From assembly GCF_034007085.1 (NCBI RefSeq), contig NZ_JAVERO010000019.1:1-26578 (forward strand): a stretch of DNA of 26,578 nucleotides. Reading direction: 5' to 3'. Shown here piece by piece: positions 16,049 to 22,495 of the stretch. The notes under the pieces are model-generated. The model did no database searches. It saw only the letters and a list, made by a program, of their open reading frames with translations, and had not been told where the DNA came from. Position numbers and translations under genes: made by a program. The first letter of the stretch is position 1; every line of letters starts with the position of its first letter. Source of the DNA: Castellaniella sp034007085 (GTDB taxonomy: Bacteria; Pseudomonadota; Gammaproteobacteria; Burkholderiales; Burkholderiaceae_B).

Positions 16049-16582
16049 TCAACCGGCCTTGGTGCCCGGAATGCGCCGGTACGTGACGAAGTCATAGGCC
16101 AGGCCGTTTTCCGGCGGCTGGGGCAGGCGTTCGATTTCCTGCCAATGTCCGGTGGGGAGTTCCGGAAACCAGGTGTCGCCGTCCAGGTCGGCGTGGATTT
16201 CCGTGGCGATCAGTTCGTCGGCCAGTGGCAGGGCCAGGCGGAATATCTGTTCGCCCCCAATGACGCAGACGATTCTTGCCTGTTCGCAGCTGGCCAGGGC
16301 GGCGGCCAGGGTGGCGTGGCATTCGGCGCCAGGCGCAGTGAAATCCGGGTCGCGGCTCAGCACCAGGTTGCGTCGGCCAGGCAGGGGGCGGCCCAGGGAC
16401 AGCCAGGTCTTGCGCCCCATCACGATGGGATGCCCCAGGGTGCTGCGCTTGAAATGCGCCAGATCGGCGGGCAGATGCCAGGGCATGCCGCCGTCGCGGC
16501 CAATCACGCGGGTATCGGTGTAGGCGACGACCAGGCGGATCAGAGGGCTGGTCGGCATGGTGGAAGGATTCTGTGAAGCCAT
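16049..16582 (-). CDS. folA: dihydrofolate reductase
   Basis: FolA reduces dihydrofolate to tetrahydrofolate with NADPH and is the trimethoprim target. From ATG at 16582 the product has 177 residues. Key blocks are LIRLVVAYTDTRVIGRDGGMPW (Trp35), LPADLAHFK with catalytic Asp40, IVMGRKTW, GRPLPGRRNLVLSR and VIGGEQIFRLALPLADELIATEI. A second in-frame ATG at 16558 gives 169 residues, nearer the E. coli length (159). I prefer 16582 because a TACACT -10-like box ends exactly seven bases before it, as at pcnB and mutL; neither start has a good ribosome site. The frame stays open upstream through a decayed HxlR-type regulator fragment, so a longer fusion product cannot be excluded from sequence alone. 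Confidence 0.93.
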   Translation of the reverse strand: MASQNPSTMPTSPLIRLVVAYTDTRVIGRDGGMPWHLPADLAHFKRSTLGHPIVMGRKTWLSLGRPLPGRRNLVLSRDPDFTAPGAECHATLAAALASCEQARIVCVIGGEQIFRLALPLADELIATEIHADLDGDTWFPELPTGHWQEIERLPQPPENGLAYDFVTYRRIPGTKAG

Positions 16583-16589
16583 GCGCGCC

Positions 16590-16595
16590 AGTGTA
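16590..16595 (-). promoter_or_regulatory. putative -10 box of folA
   Basis: On the minus strand TACACT is followed by seven bases and then ATG. It has four matches to TATAAT and no good -35. Transcription would begin at or next to the ATG, giving a leaderless message. Confidence 0.3.
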
Positions 16596-16633
16596 AACCA
16601 CGATCCAGGTGCGCGGCTGGCTCGGGCATCGGC

Positions 16634-16864
16634 CGGTTCAGGCAGCCGGGGGCGGATGACGATGCCGGCGGTTTCCAGTTCGGCCAGCCGGTGAGTGAGC
16701 ACGTTGGCACTGATACGGCCCAGGCCGGCCCGCAGATCGGTGAAGCGCTTTGGGCCAAGCATCAGTTCGCGCACGATGAGCAAGGCCCAGCGTTCGCCGA
16801 TCAGATCCAGGGCGTGGGCGGCGGCGACAGACAGGAGACGAAGATGGAACACAAGCAACAGCAA
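16634..16864 (-). pseudogene. fragment of an HxlR-type winged-helix regulator, in frame with folA
   Basis: The translation contains SVAAAHALDLIGERWALLIV, then RELMLGPKRFTDLR and ISANVLTHRLAELETAGIVIRPRLPEPA, which is the characteristic winged-helix core of HxlR-family regulators (family normally about 100-220 residues). The usual N-terminal Cys-containing segment is replaced by MLLLVFHLRLL, and the wing and C-terminal half, which should continue with a VYELT-like strand, are missing. The only start codon in frame is a TTG at 16864 without a clear ribosome site. The frame runs without a stop into folA. I read it as a deletion scar: a gene that lost both ends and now abuts folA. A functional HxlR-DHFR fusion is the less likely alternative. 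Confidence 0.6.
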
Positions 16865-16894
16865 AACGACGCGCAGGCCGGGCGGCGCCTGCGC
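16863..16894 (-). terminator. intrinsic terminator after folK
   Basis: On the minus strand GCGCAGGC (16894-16887) pairs with GCCTGCGC (16878-16871) around an 8-nt loop, followed by GTCGTTTTG. It begins six bases after the folK stop and should separate the pcnB-folK unit from the HxlR fragment and folA. Confidence 0.65.
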
Positions 16895-16900
16895 GGGGGC

Positions 16901-17446
16901 TTAGTCCGCAAGGCGCCGGATGGGCTGGTCCGCGCAACGGGCCAGCAGATCGGCCAGGCTGCCCTGGGCCAGCACCAGGCCGGGTGCCAGGTCCGCCAAG
17001 GGGCGCAGGACGAAAGCGCGCTCGTGCATCCGGGGGTGGGGGACGGTCAGGGTGGGCTGGTCGATCGCGCAGTTGCCATACAGCAGCAGGTCCAGGTCCA
17101 GGGTGCGCGGGGCATTGCGATAGGGGCGTTCCCGCCCGTGTCGCTGCTCGATGGCCTGTAGTACCGCCAGCAGATCCAGCGGCGGCAGCGAGGTGTGCAG
17201 GCTGGCCACGGCGTTGACGTAGTCCGGGCCCGAGGAATCCAGCGGTGCCGTGGCGTACAGGGGCGAGAGCCGCAAGCAGGACACGCCGGCCACTGCGGCC
17301 AGTTCGGCGGCTGCGCAACGCAATGTGGTGGCCGCATCGCCCAGGTTGGCACCCAGGCCGATCCAGGCCAGCACGGTTGGCGTGTCGAGGGACAGTGTGT
17401 CTGGGGGCATGGTGTCTGGGGTGCTGGACGATCCGCCGCGCTGCAT
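16901..17446 (-). CDS. folK: 2-amino-4-hydroxy-6-hydroxymethyldihydropteridine pyrophosphokinase (HPPK)
   Basis: FolK transfers pyrophosphate from ATP to 6-hydroxymethyl-7,8-dihydropterin, the step before dihydropteroate synthase in folate synthesis. From ATG at 17446 the product has 181 residues (E. coli 159). It holds the N-terminal strand WIGLGANLGD (28-37), SPLYATAPLD, the HPPK signature RNAPRTLDLDLLLYG (110-124) with the Mg-binding Asp pair, and VPHPRMHERAFVLRPLADLAP. A second ATG at 17410 would remove a 12-residue tail rich in Ser, Thr and Gly; the first is preferred but neither has a strong ribosome site. It starts 23 bases after the pcnB stop and a terminator follows, so it is the distal gene of a pcnB-folK unit, an arrangement common in betaproteobacteria. 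Confidence 0.95.
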   Translation of the reverse strand: MQRGGSSSTPDTMPPDTLSLDTPTVLAWIGLGANLGDAATTLRCAAAELAAVAGVSCLRLSPLYATAPLDSSGPDYVNAVASLHTSLPPLDLLAVLQAIEQRHGRERPYRNAPRTLDLDLLLYGNCAIDQPTLTVPHPRMHERAFVLRPLADLAPGLVLAQGSLADLLARCADQPIRRLAD

Positions 17447-17469
17447 GTCGGCAGATCGTCGCCCGGTGT

Positions 17470-18852
17470 TCAGGCCGCGCCGCCGTCCGGTGCGGTGGCG
17501 GCCAGCCCGTCCGTGCCGGTGGCCGGGCGGCGCCGACGGCGGCGTTTGCGGGTCGCGCCCGCGCGGCGCGCGCTGGCGTGGCCTGCCTGCCAGGTGTCGA
17601 TCATCTGCGAACGGCGCTCGTCGTTGCTGTTGGCCAAGTCCATCCACCACTGGGCCAGGACGCTGTCGACTTCACGCGCTTCGGCGCGCAGTTGCAGAAA
17701 ATCCACGGCAGCGCGAAAGCGTGGTTGTTCCAGCATGCGCCAGATCGAACGCACCGTCGCGCGTTCGAAACGGGCTTGCATCAGCCAGATTTCGCGCATG
17801 TCGGCCTGGTGGCGGCGCTGGATGGCCAGTTTGTCCATCTGCGCCTCGATGACCGAATCGGCCGCGCGGATCAGGGCCTCGTGGCGCTGTACCCCCTGGG
17901 CGACCAGGGCGGCCCAGCGTTTTTGCACCAGGCGCCACAGCAGGGCAGCGAACAGAAAACTTGGGCTGACGGGCTTGCCGGCCCGCACGCGGGCATCGGT
18001 GCGCGACAGGGCGATTTCGACGAAGGCCTCGCCGCCGTCTTCTTCGAAGATGCGATCGATCAGCGGGATCAGGCTTTTCATCAGGCCCGAGCGGCGCAGT
18101 TCGCGCAGGCAGTCCATGGCGTGGCCGCAGGTCAGCAGCTTGAGGGTTTCGTCAAACAGGCGCGAGGCCGGGACGTGTTCGATGAGCGGCGACAGCCGGC
18201 TGATCGGGGCTGCGGTGGCCGGGTCGATGCGCGCGCCCAGCTTGGCCTGGAAGCGCAGCGCCCGCAGCATGCGGACCGGGTCCTCGCGGTAGCGTGTTTC
18301 GGGGTCGCCGATCATGCGCACCACGCGGTTCTTCAGGTCCGCCACCCCCTGGTGAAAATCGATGACTTCTTCTTTCAGGGGGTCGTAGTACAGGGCGTTG
18401 ATGGTGAAATCGCGCCGTGCGGCGTCCTGTTCGTGGGTGCCGAATTCGTTGTCGCGCAGGATGCGCCCGTGTTCATCGGTTTCCTGGTTGCCGGAAGACG
18501 GTGCCCGGAAGGTCGAGGTCTCGATGATTTCCTGGCCGAACACCACATGCACCAGCTGGAAGCGCCGGCCAATGATGCGGGCGCGCCGGAACAGCGGTCG
18601 GACCTGGTTGGGCGTGGCGTTGGTGGCGACGTCGAAATCCTTGGGTTCCAGGCCCACGATCAGATCGCGTACCGCGCCGCCCACGATGTAGGCGTCGAAC
18701 CCGTGCTGGTTCAGGACCTCGCAGACTTTGATCGCGTGTCGCGATACCAGGCGCCGGTCGATGCCGTGCTTGTCGCGCGACAGGCGCGACGGGCCGCTGG
18801 GCGGGGTCGCGAACAGGCGCGAGACAAAATTCTTGATGGTCTGCTTGAGCAT
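17470..18852 (-). CDS. pcnB: poly(A) polymerase I
   Basis: PcnB adds 3' poly(A) tails to RNAs, which promotes their decay and controls copy number of antisense-RNA-regulated plasmids. The product has 460 residues (E. coli 465). The class II nucleotidyltransferase head shows YIVGGAVRDLIVGLEPKDFDVATNA, with GG at 58-59, RD at 62-63 and the metal-binding DFD at 72-74; ARRDFTINALYYD and EDPVRMLRALRFQAKLG follow, as in the family. The basic tail RKRRRRRR suits RNA binding and separates it from CCA-adding enzymes. ATG at 18852 stands seven bases after a TAAAAT -10 box, suggesting a leaderless transcript. folK follows 23 bases downstream. Confidence 0.96.
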   Translation of the reverse strand: MLKQTIKNFVSRLFATPPSGPSRLSRDKHGIDRRLVSRHAIKVCEVLNQHGFDAYIVGGAVRDLIVGLEPKDFDVATNATPNQVRPLFRRARIIGRRFQLVHVVFGQEIIETSTFRAPSSGNQETDEHGRILRDNEFGTHEQDAARRDFTINALYYDPLKEEVIDFHQGVADLKNRVVRMIGDPETRYREDPVRMLRALRFQAKLGARIDPATAAPISRLSPLIEHVPASRLFDETLKLLTCGHAMDCLRELRRSGLMKSLIPLIDRIFEEDGGEAFVEIALSRTDARVRAGKPVSPSFLFAALLWRLVQKRWAALVAQGVQRHEALIRAADSVIEAQMDKLAIQRRHQADMREIWLMQARFERATVRSIWRMLEQPRFRAAVDFLQLRAEAREVDSVLAQWWMDLANSNDERRSQMIDTWQAGHASARRAGATRKRRRRRRPATGTDGLAATAPDGGAA

Positions 18853-18859
18853 GGCGCGT

Positions 18860-18888
18860 ATTTTAAGGCCTTGTCATGGACATGTCGC
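18860..18888 (-). promoter_or_regulatory. promoter of pcnB
   Basis: Reading the minus strand: GCGACA (18888-18883, four of six matches to TTGACA), a 17-base spacer, TAAAAT (18865-18860, five of six), seven bases, then the pcnB ATG. This is the best-formed promoter in the window and predicts a start at or within a base or two of the ATG. Confidence 0.55.
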
Positions 18889-18925
18889 TGTGAACGGGGG
18901 ATCGGGTGCGGCTGGCCGGTCGTTG

Positions 18926-19630
18926 TCAGGATTTGCTGTCTTGCAGGGTGCCGAACAGGTCGAGGATGCGCCAGCCCCGGCCGGCAGCGGTTTCGCGCAG
19001 CGCCGGGCTGGGGTTGGTGGCCACCGGGTGGGTCACGGCTTCCAGCAGGGGCAGATCGTTCATGGAATCGCTGTAGAACCAGGATTCCTTGAAGTCCTCC
19101 AGTTGCCGGCCCTGGGCGTCGAGCCATTGGCGCACGCGCACGACCTTGCCGGCCTTGAAGCTGGGGGTGCCTTCGATGCGGCCTGTGTAGCCGCCCTGCG
19201 CATCGCGTTCCGGGATGGTGGCGATCAGGTGGTCGAAGCCCAGGGCCCGGGCGATGGGGCCCGTGACGAACGCGTTGGTTGCCGTGACGATGGCGCACAG
19301 CCCGCCGCGGTCCTGGTGCGCCGCGATCAGTTCGCGCGCAGCCGGCAGGATGCCCGGTTCGACGACTTCGGCCATATAGTCCAGGTGCCATTGATCGAGT
19401 TCTTCCGGTCGGCCCAGGCGCAACAGGCCCAGCATGAAATCGGCGGCCTCTTCGGCCGACAGAGTGCCCTCGTTGTAGCGGCGCATCAGATCGTCGTTGC
19501 GGCGGCGGGCGGCTTCGGGGTCGCCGGCGCGGCCAGTGCGCGCCAGGAATTCGGCCCATTGATAATCGCTGTCAAAGGGCAGCAGGGTGTGGTCCAGATC
19601 GAACAGGGCCAGGTGAGTCGGCGCAGTCAT
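18926..19630 (-). CDS. HAD superfamily subfamily IB phosphatase (SerB-like)
   Basis: HAD-IB enzymes hydrolyse phosphomonoesters through a phospho-aspartate; phosphoserine phosphatase is the best-known member. The product has 234 residues. All four motifs are present: motif I FDLDHTLL with Asp11 and Asp13, motif II VTATN (115-119), motif III Lys162 in FKAGK, and motif IV YSDSMNDLPLL with Asp188 and Asp192. The helical cap insert after motif I (about 20-100) fits the IB class. ATG at 19630 overlaps the hda stop by four bases (ATGA), so it is translationally coupled to hda. The substrate is not identifiable; true SerB usually has an extra N-terminal domain that is absent here. It ends 73 bases before the pcnB start, with no obvious terminator between. 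Confidence 0.9.
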   Translation of the reverse strand: MTAPTHLALFDLDHTLLPFDSDYQWAEFLARTGRAGDPEAARRRNDDLMRRYNEGTLSAEEAADFMLGLLRLGRPEELDQWHLDYMAEVVEPGILPAARELIAAHQDRGGLCAIVTATNAFVTGPIARALGFDHLIATIPERDAQGGYTGRIEGTPSFKAGKVVRVRQWLDAQGRQLEDFKESWFYSDSMNDLPLLEAVTHPVATNPSPALRETAAGRGWRILDLFGTLQDSKS

Positions 19631-20364
19631 GGGGTCCTCGGGATGGCTGGCGCATCGGCCAGCAGGTCTTTCAACAGGGGCAGGGTGATGGGGCGGTGGC
19701 GGGCCAGGGAATATTGGTCCAGGCTGTCGATCAACGCCGTCAGGCGTCCCATGTTGCGGTCGCAGCGGGTCAGGATCCAGTGCAGAACCTCGTCGGACAG
19801 CTGCAGTCCGCGTTGCTGGGCGCGGTCGCGCAGAGCCTGGGCACGGTCTTCGTCGGACAGTTGTTCCAGGCGGTAGACCAGGTCCCAGCCCAGGCGGGTG
19901 CGCAGGTCTTCGCGCAGGGGCATGGACAGGGGCGCGCGGTCGCCCGACACCAGCAGGGCGAAGGCACCTGGCGTGCCGGCGGCGGTGCGCCAGCGGTTGA
20001 ACAGGGCAAACAGCGCCGCCTGGGCAGCCGGGTTCAGGTCGGCGACATCGTCCACCGCCACCAGGGACAGGGCCTGATCCTCGTCGGTGGCCAGGGCGTG
20101 CAGGCGCTGCGCCGGCGCGCGCGCATCCAGATAATGGCAGCCTGCGCCCTGCGCCCGGGCACGCAGCAAATGGCTGCGCCCCGAACCGGTGCCGCCCCAC
20201 AGGTAGACGGCGCGACCAGGGGCCAGTGCCCGCACGGCCTCCAGCGCAGCCAGGTTTGCGCCGGGCACGAAACCATCCAGCGACGGCATCGTGCCCGGCA
20301 GGATATCGAGCAATAATTGCCGCGCCTGGGGCTGTGTTGAAGGCGGGGTCCGGTCGTGCGTCAT
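19627..20364 (-). CDS. hda: DnaA regulatory inactivator Hda
   Basis: Hda is a DnaA-related AAA+ protein that, bound to the DNA-loaded sliding clamp, stimulates hydrolysis of DnaA-ATP and so prevents re-initiation of replication. The product has 245 residues. QLLLDI (16-21) near the N-terminus resembles the clamp-binding motif. GGTGSGRSHLL (57-67) is the Walker A with Arg in place of the usual Lys, typical of Hda rather than DnaA; VAVDDVADL (102-110) is Walker B. It lacks the DnaA C-terminal DNA-binding domain, which supports Hda over DnaA. It is divergent from purM and overlaps the HAD phosphatase gene downstream by four bases. Confidence 0.9.
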   Translation of the reverse strand: MTHDRTPPSTQPQARQLLLDILPGTMPSLDGFVPGANLAALEAVRALAPGRAVYLWGGTGSGRSHLLRARAQGAGCHYLDARAPAQRLHALATDEDQALSLVAVDDVADLNPAAQAALFALFNRWRTAAGTPGAFALLVSGDRAPLSMPLREDLRTRLGWDLVYRLEQLSDEDRAQALRDRAQQRGLQLSDEVLHWILTRCDRNMGRLTALIDSLDQYSLARHRPITLPLLKDLLADAPAIPRTP

Positions 20365-20383
20365 GCTGGGGGGAACTTCATCG

Positions 20384-20389
20384 TAAAAT
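20384..20389 (+). promoter_or_regulatory. putative -10 box of purM
   Basis: TAAAAT lies 49 bases before the purM ATG in the 74-base gap between divergent hda and purM. No good -35 is visible. The gap also holds six G at 20368-20373. Confidence 0.35.
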
Positions 20390-20438
20390 CAGGCCAATAT
20401 CCAAACCTGCAATTCTTGCACATTCGGCGGTTTTTCTC

Positions 20439-21488
20439 ATGACACAAGGCTCTTCCCCCTCCATGACCTATCGCGATGCCGGGGTCGATATCGATGCCGG
20501 CGATGCGCTGGTCGATCGCATCAAGCCCCTGGCTGCCCGCACGATGCGCCCCGGCGTGATGGCGGGGATCGGCGGCTTCGGCGCCTTGTTCGAGATCCCG
20601 CGCCACCTGCGCGAACCGGTGCTGGTGTCCGGCACCGATGGGGTGGGCACCAAACTGCGCCTGGCCTTCGAATGGCAGCGCCACGACACCGTTGGCATCG
20701 ACCTGGTCGCCATGAGCGTCAACGACATTCTGGTCCAGGGGGCCGAACCCCTGTATTTCCTGGATTACTTCGCCTGCGGCAAACTGTCCGTGGATACGGC
20801 GGCCCGTGTCGTGGGCGGGATTGCGCGCGGTTGCGAATTGGCCGGATGCGCCCTGATCGGCGGCGAAACTGCAGAAATGCCCGGCATGTACCCGGACGGC
20901 GAATACGATCTGGCGGGCTTTGCAGTCGGCGTCGTCGAAAAATCCGCGATCATCGACGGCGCCAGCATCCAGGCCGGTGACACGGTGCTGGGGCTGGCTT
21001 CCAGTGGCGCGCATTCCAACGGCTATTCTCTGGTGCGCAAGATCCTGCAGCATGCCGGTGCGCGTCCCGACCAGGACCTGGGCGGTCGCCCATTGGCCGA
21101 CGTGGTCATGGAACCCACCCGCATCTACGTCAAATCCGTGCTGGCCGCCCTGGCGGCCCATGGCGCGGGGATCAAGGGTCTGGCGCACATCACCGGCGGG
21201 GGCCTGCTGGAAAACGTGCCGCGCATCCTCAGGCCGGGCCTGTGCGCCCGCCTGCACCGGGATGCCTGGTCATGGCCGGCGCTGTTCCAGTGGCTGCAGA
21301 CCCAGGGTGGCGTGGCCGATCAGGAAATGACGCGCGTGTTCAATTGCGGTATCGGCATGGTGCTGGTGGTGGATGCGGCCCAGGCCGATGCCATTGCCGC
21401 CACCCTGCGTGCCCAGGGCGAAACCGTCCATGTCCTGGGCGAAATCGAACCCCAGGCGGCAGACGGGGCTCAGACGCTCGTGGTCTGA
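20439..21488 (+). CDS. purM: phosphoribosylformylglycinamidine cyclo-ligase (AIR synthetase)
   Basis: PurM closes the imidazole ring of FGAM with ATP to make AIR, the fifth step of purine synthesis. The product has 349 residues (E. coli 345). It shows YRDAGVDIDAGDALVDRIKP at the N-terminus, the ATP-grip-like VSGTDGVGTKLRLA, GIDLVAMSVNDILVQGAEPL, GGETAEMPGMY, GLASSGAHSNGYSLVRKI and ITGGGLLENVPR, all standard PurM blocks. ATG at 20439 gives MTQGSSPSMTYRDAG; the second ATG eight codons later would also fit, but the first matches the family length. It stands alone on its strand, divergent from hda and convergent with miaA (7 bases between stop codons). Confidence 0.97.
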   Translation: MTQGSSPSMTYRDAGVDIDAGDALVDRIKPLAARTMRPGVMAGIGGFGALFEIPRHLREPVLVSGTDGVGTKLRLAFEWQRHDTVGIDLVAMSVNDILVQGAEPLYFLDYFACGKLSVDTAARVVGGIARGCELAGCALIGGETAEMPGMYPDGEYDLAGFAVGVVEKSAIIDGASIQAGDTVLGLASSGAHSNGYSLVRKILQHAGARPDQDLGGRPLADVVMEPTRIYVKSVLAALAAHGAGIKGLAHITGGGLLENVPRILRPGLCARLHRDAWSWPALFQWLQTQGGVADQEMTRVFNCGIGMVLVVDAAQADAIAATLRAQGETVHVLGEIEPQAADGAQTLVV

Positions 21489-21495
21489 TCGGGAC

Positions 21496-22491
21496 TCAGG
21501 CGTTCAGCGCTGGTGCCAGCATGGGCTCGCAGGCCGCAGCGACTTGTTCCGCCACCCGATCCGACAGGCAATCAACGGTCTTTCGTCCCGGCAGCGCGCG
21601 CAGCCAGGTGATCTGGCGCTTGGCCAACTGGCGGGTGGCCGCAATGGCCTGTTCGATGGCCTGATCCAGGGAAACGCGCCCGTCCAGATGATCCCAGATC
21701 TGCCGGTAGCCCACGCAACGGATCGATGGCAGGCCAGGGTGCAGATCGGCGCGGGCATGCAGGGCGCGCACCTCGTCCAGCAGCCCGGCGTCGATCATGG
21801 CGTGATAGCGCTGGGCGATGCGGGCATGCAGCACGGCCCGGTCCGATGGTTCCAGACTGATCGTCTCGAAACGCCAGCCAGGCAGCAAGGGCGTCGGCGG
21901 TTGTTGCGCCAGCCAGGCGCTCATGGGGCGGCCGCTGCTGCGCCAGACTTCCAGCGCGCGCTGCAGGCGCTGGCTGTCGTTGGGTGCCAGCCTGGCCGCC
22001 GTGACGGGATCCACGCGGGCCAGTTCGGCATGCAGGGCGGGCCAGCCGCGTTCCTGGGCCTCTTCATCCAGTTCGCGGCGGATGGCCGGGTCGGCCTCGG
22101 GCAACTCGTTCAAGCCCTCGCGCAGGGCCTTGTAGTACAGCATCGTGCCTCCGCACAGCAGGGGAATCCGGCCACGCGCACGGATGTCCCGCGCCAGCGC
22201 CGCGGCGTCGCGGGCGAATTCGGCGGCGGAATAGGCCTGTGCCGGGTCGCGGATGTCCAGCAGGTGGTGCGGCACGCATGCGCGTTCCTCGGCCGAAGGT
22301 TTGGCGGTGCCGATGTCCATGCCCCGGTAGATGGTGGCTGAATCCATGACGATGATTTCGATCGGCCAGCGCCGTGCCAGCGCCATCGATGCCGCCGACT
22401 TGCCCGATGCGGTCGGCCCGGCCAGGCAGAGCAGTACGGGGGCCGGGGGCATGCCGTCTGCTGGATCGTGGGGGAGACGAGTGGGCGGCAT
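21496..22491 (-). CDS. miaA: tRNA dimethylallyltransferase
   Basis: MiaA transfers a dimethylallyl group to A37 of tRNAs reading codons that begin with U, improving decoding fidelity. The product has 331 residues (E. coli 316). The P-loop is GPTASGKS (25-32), followed by the family signature DSATIYRGMDIGTAKP (50-65), HHLLDIRDPAQAYSAAEF, PLLCGGTMLYYKAL, LPSIRCVGYRQIW and ATRQLAKRQITWLR. The first 14 residues before a second Met are a poorly conserved extension, so the start could be 13 codons later. It begins four bases after the mutL stop, so mutL-miaA is one transcription unit as in many proteobacteria. Confidence 0.96.
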   Translation of the reverse strand: MPPTRLPHDPADGMPPAPVLLCLAGPTASGKSAASMALARRWPIEIIVMDSATIYRGMDIGTAKPSAEERACVPHHLLDIRDPAQAYSAAEFARDAAALARDIRARGRIPLLCGGTMLYYKALREGLNELPEADPAIRRELDEEAQERGWPALHAELARVDPVTAARLAPNDSQRLQRALEVWRSSGRPMSAWLAQQPPTPLLPGWRFETISLEPSDRAVLHARIAQRYHAMIDAGLLDEVRALHARADLHPGLPSIRCVGYRQIWDHLDGRVSLDQAIEQAIAATRQLAKRQITWLRALPGRKTVDCLSDRVAEQVAAACEPMLAPALNA

Positions 22492-22495
22492 CGGA

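Noticed and set aside
17195..19092. Long plus-strand frames opposite folK, pcnB and the HAD phosphatase
   Set aside because: They are antisense to well-supported genes, contain no motifs and differ in composition from real proteins of this window.
20365..20438. The hda-purM divergent gap as a possible replication or DnaA-box site
   Set aside because: No DnaA-box-like string or AT-rich repeat was found there; only a -10-like hexamer and a G run are visible.
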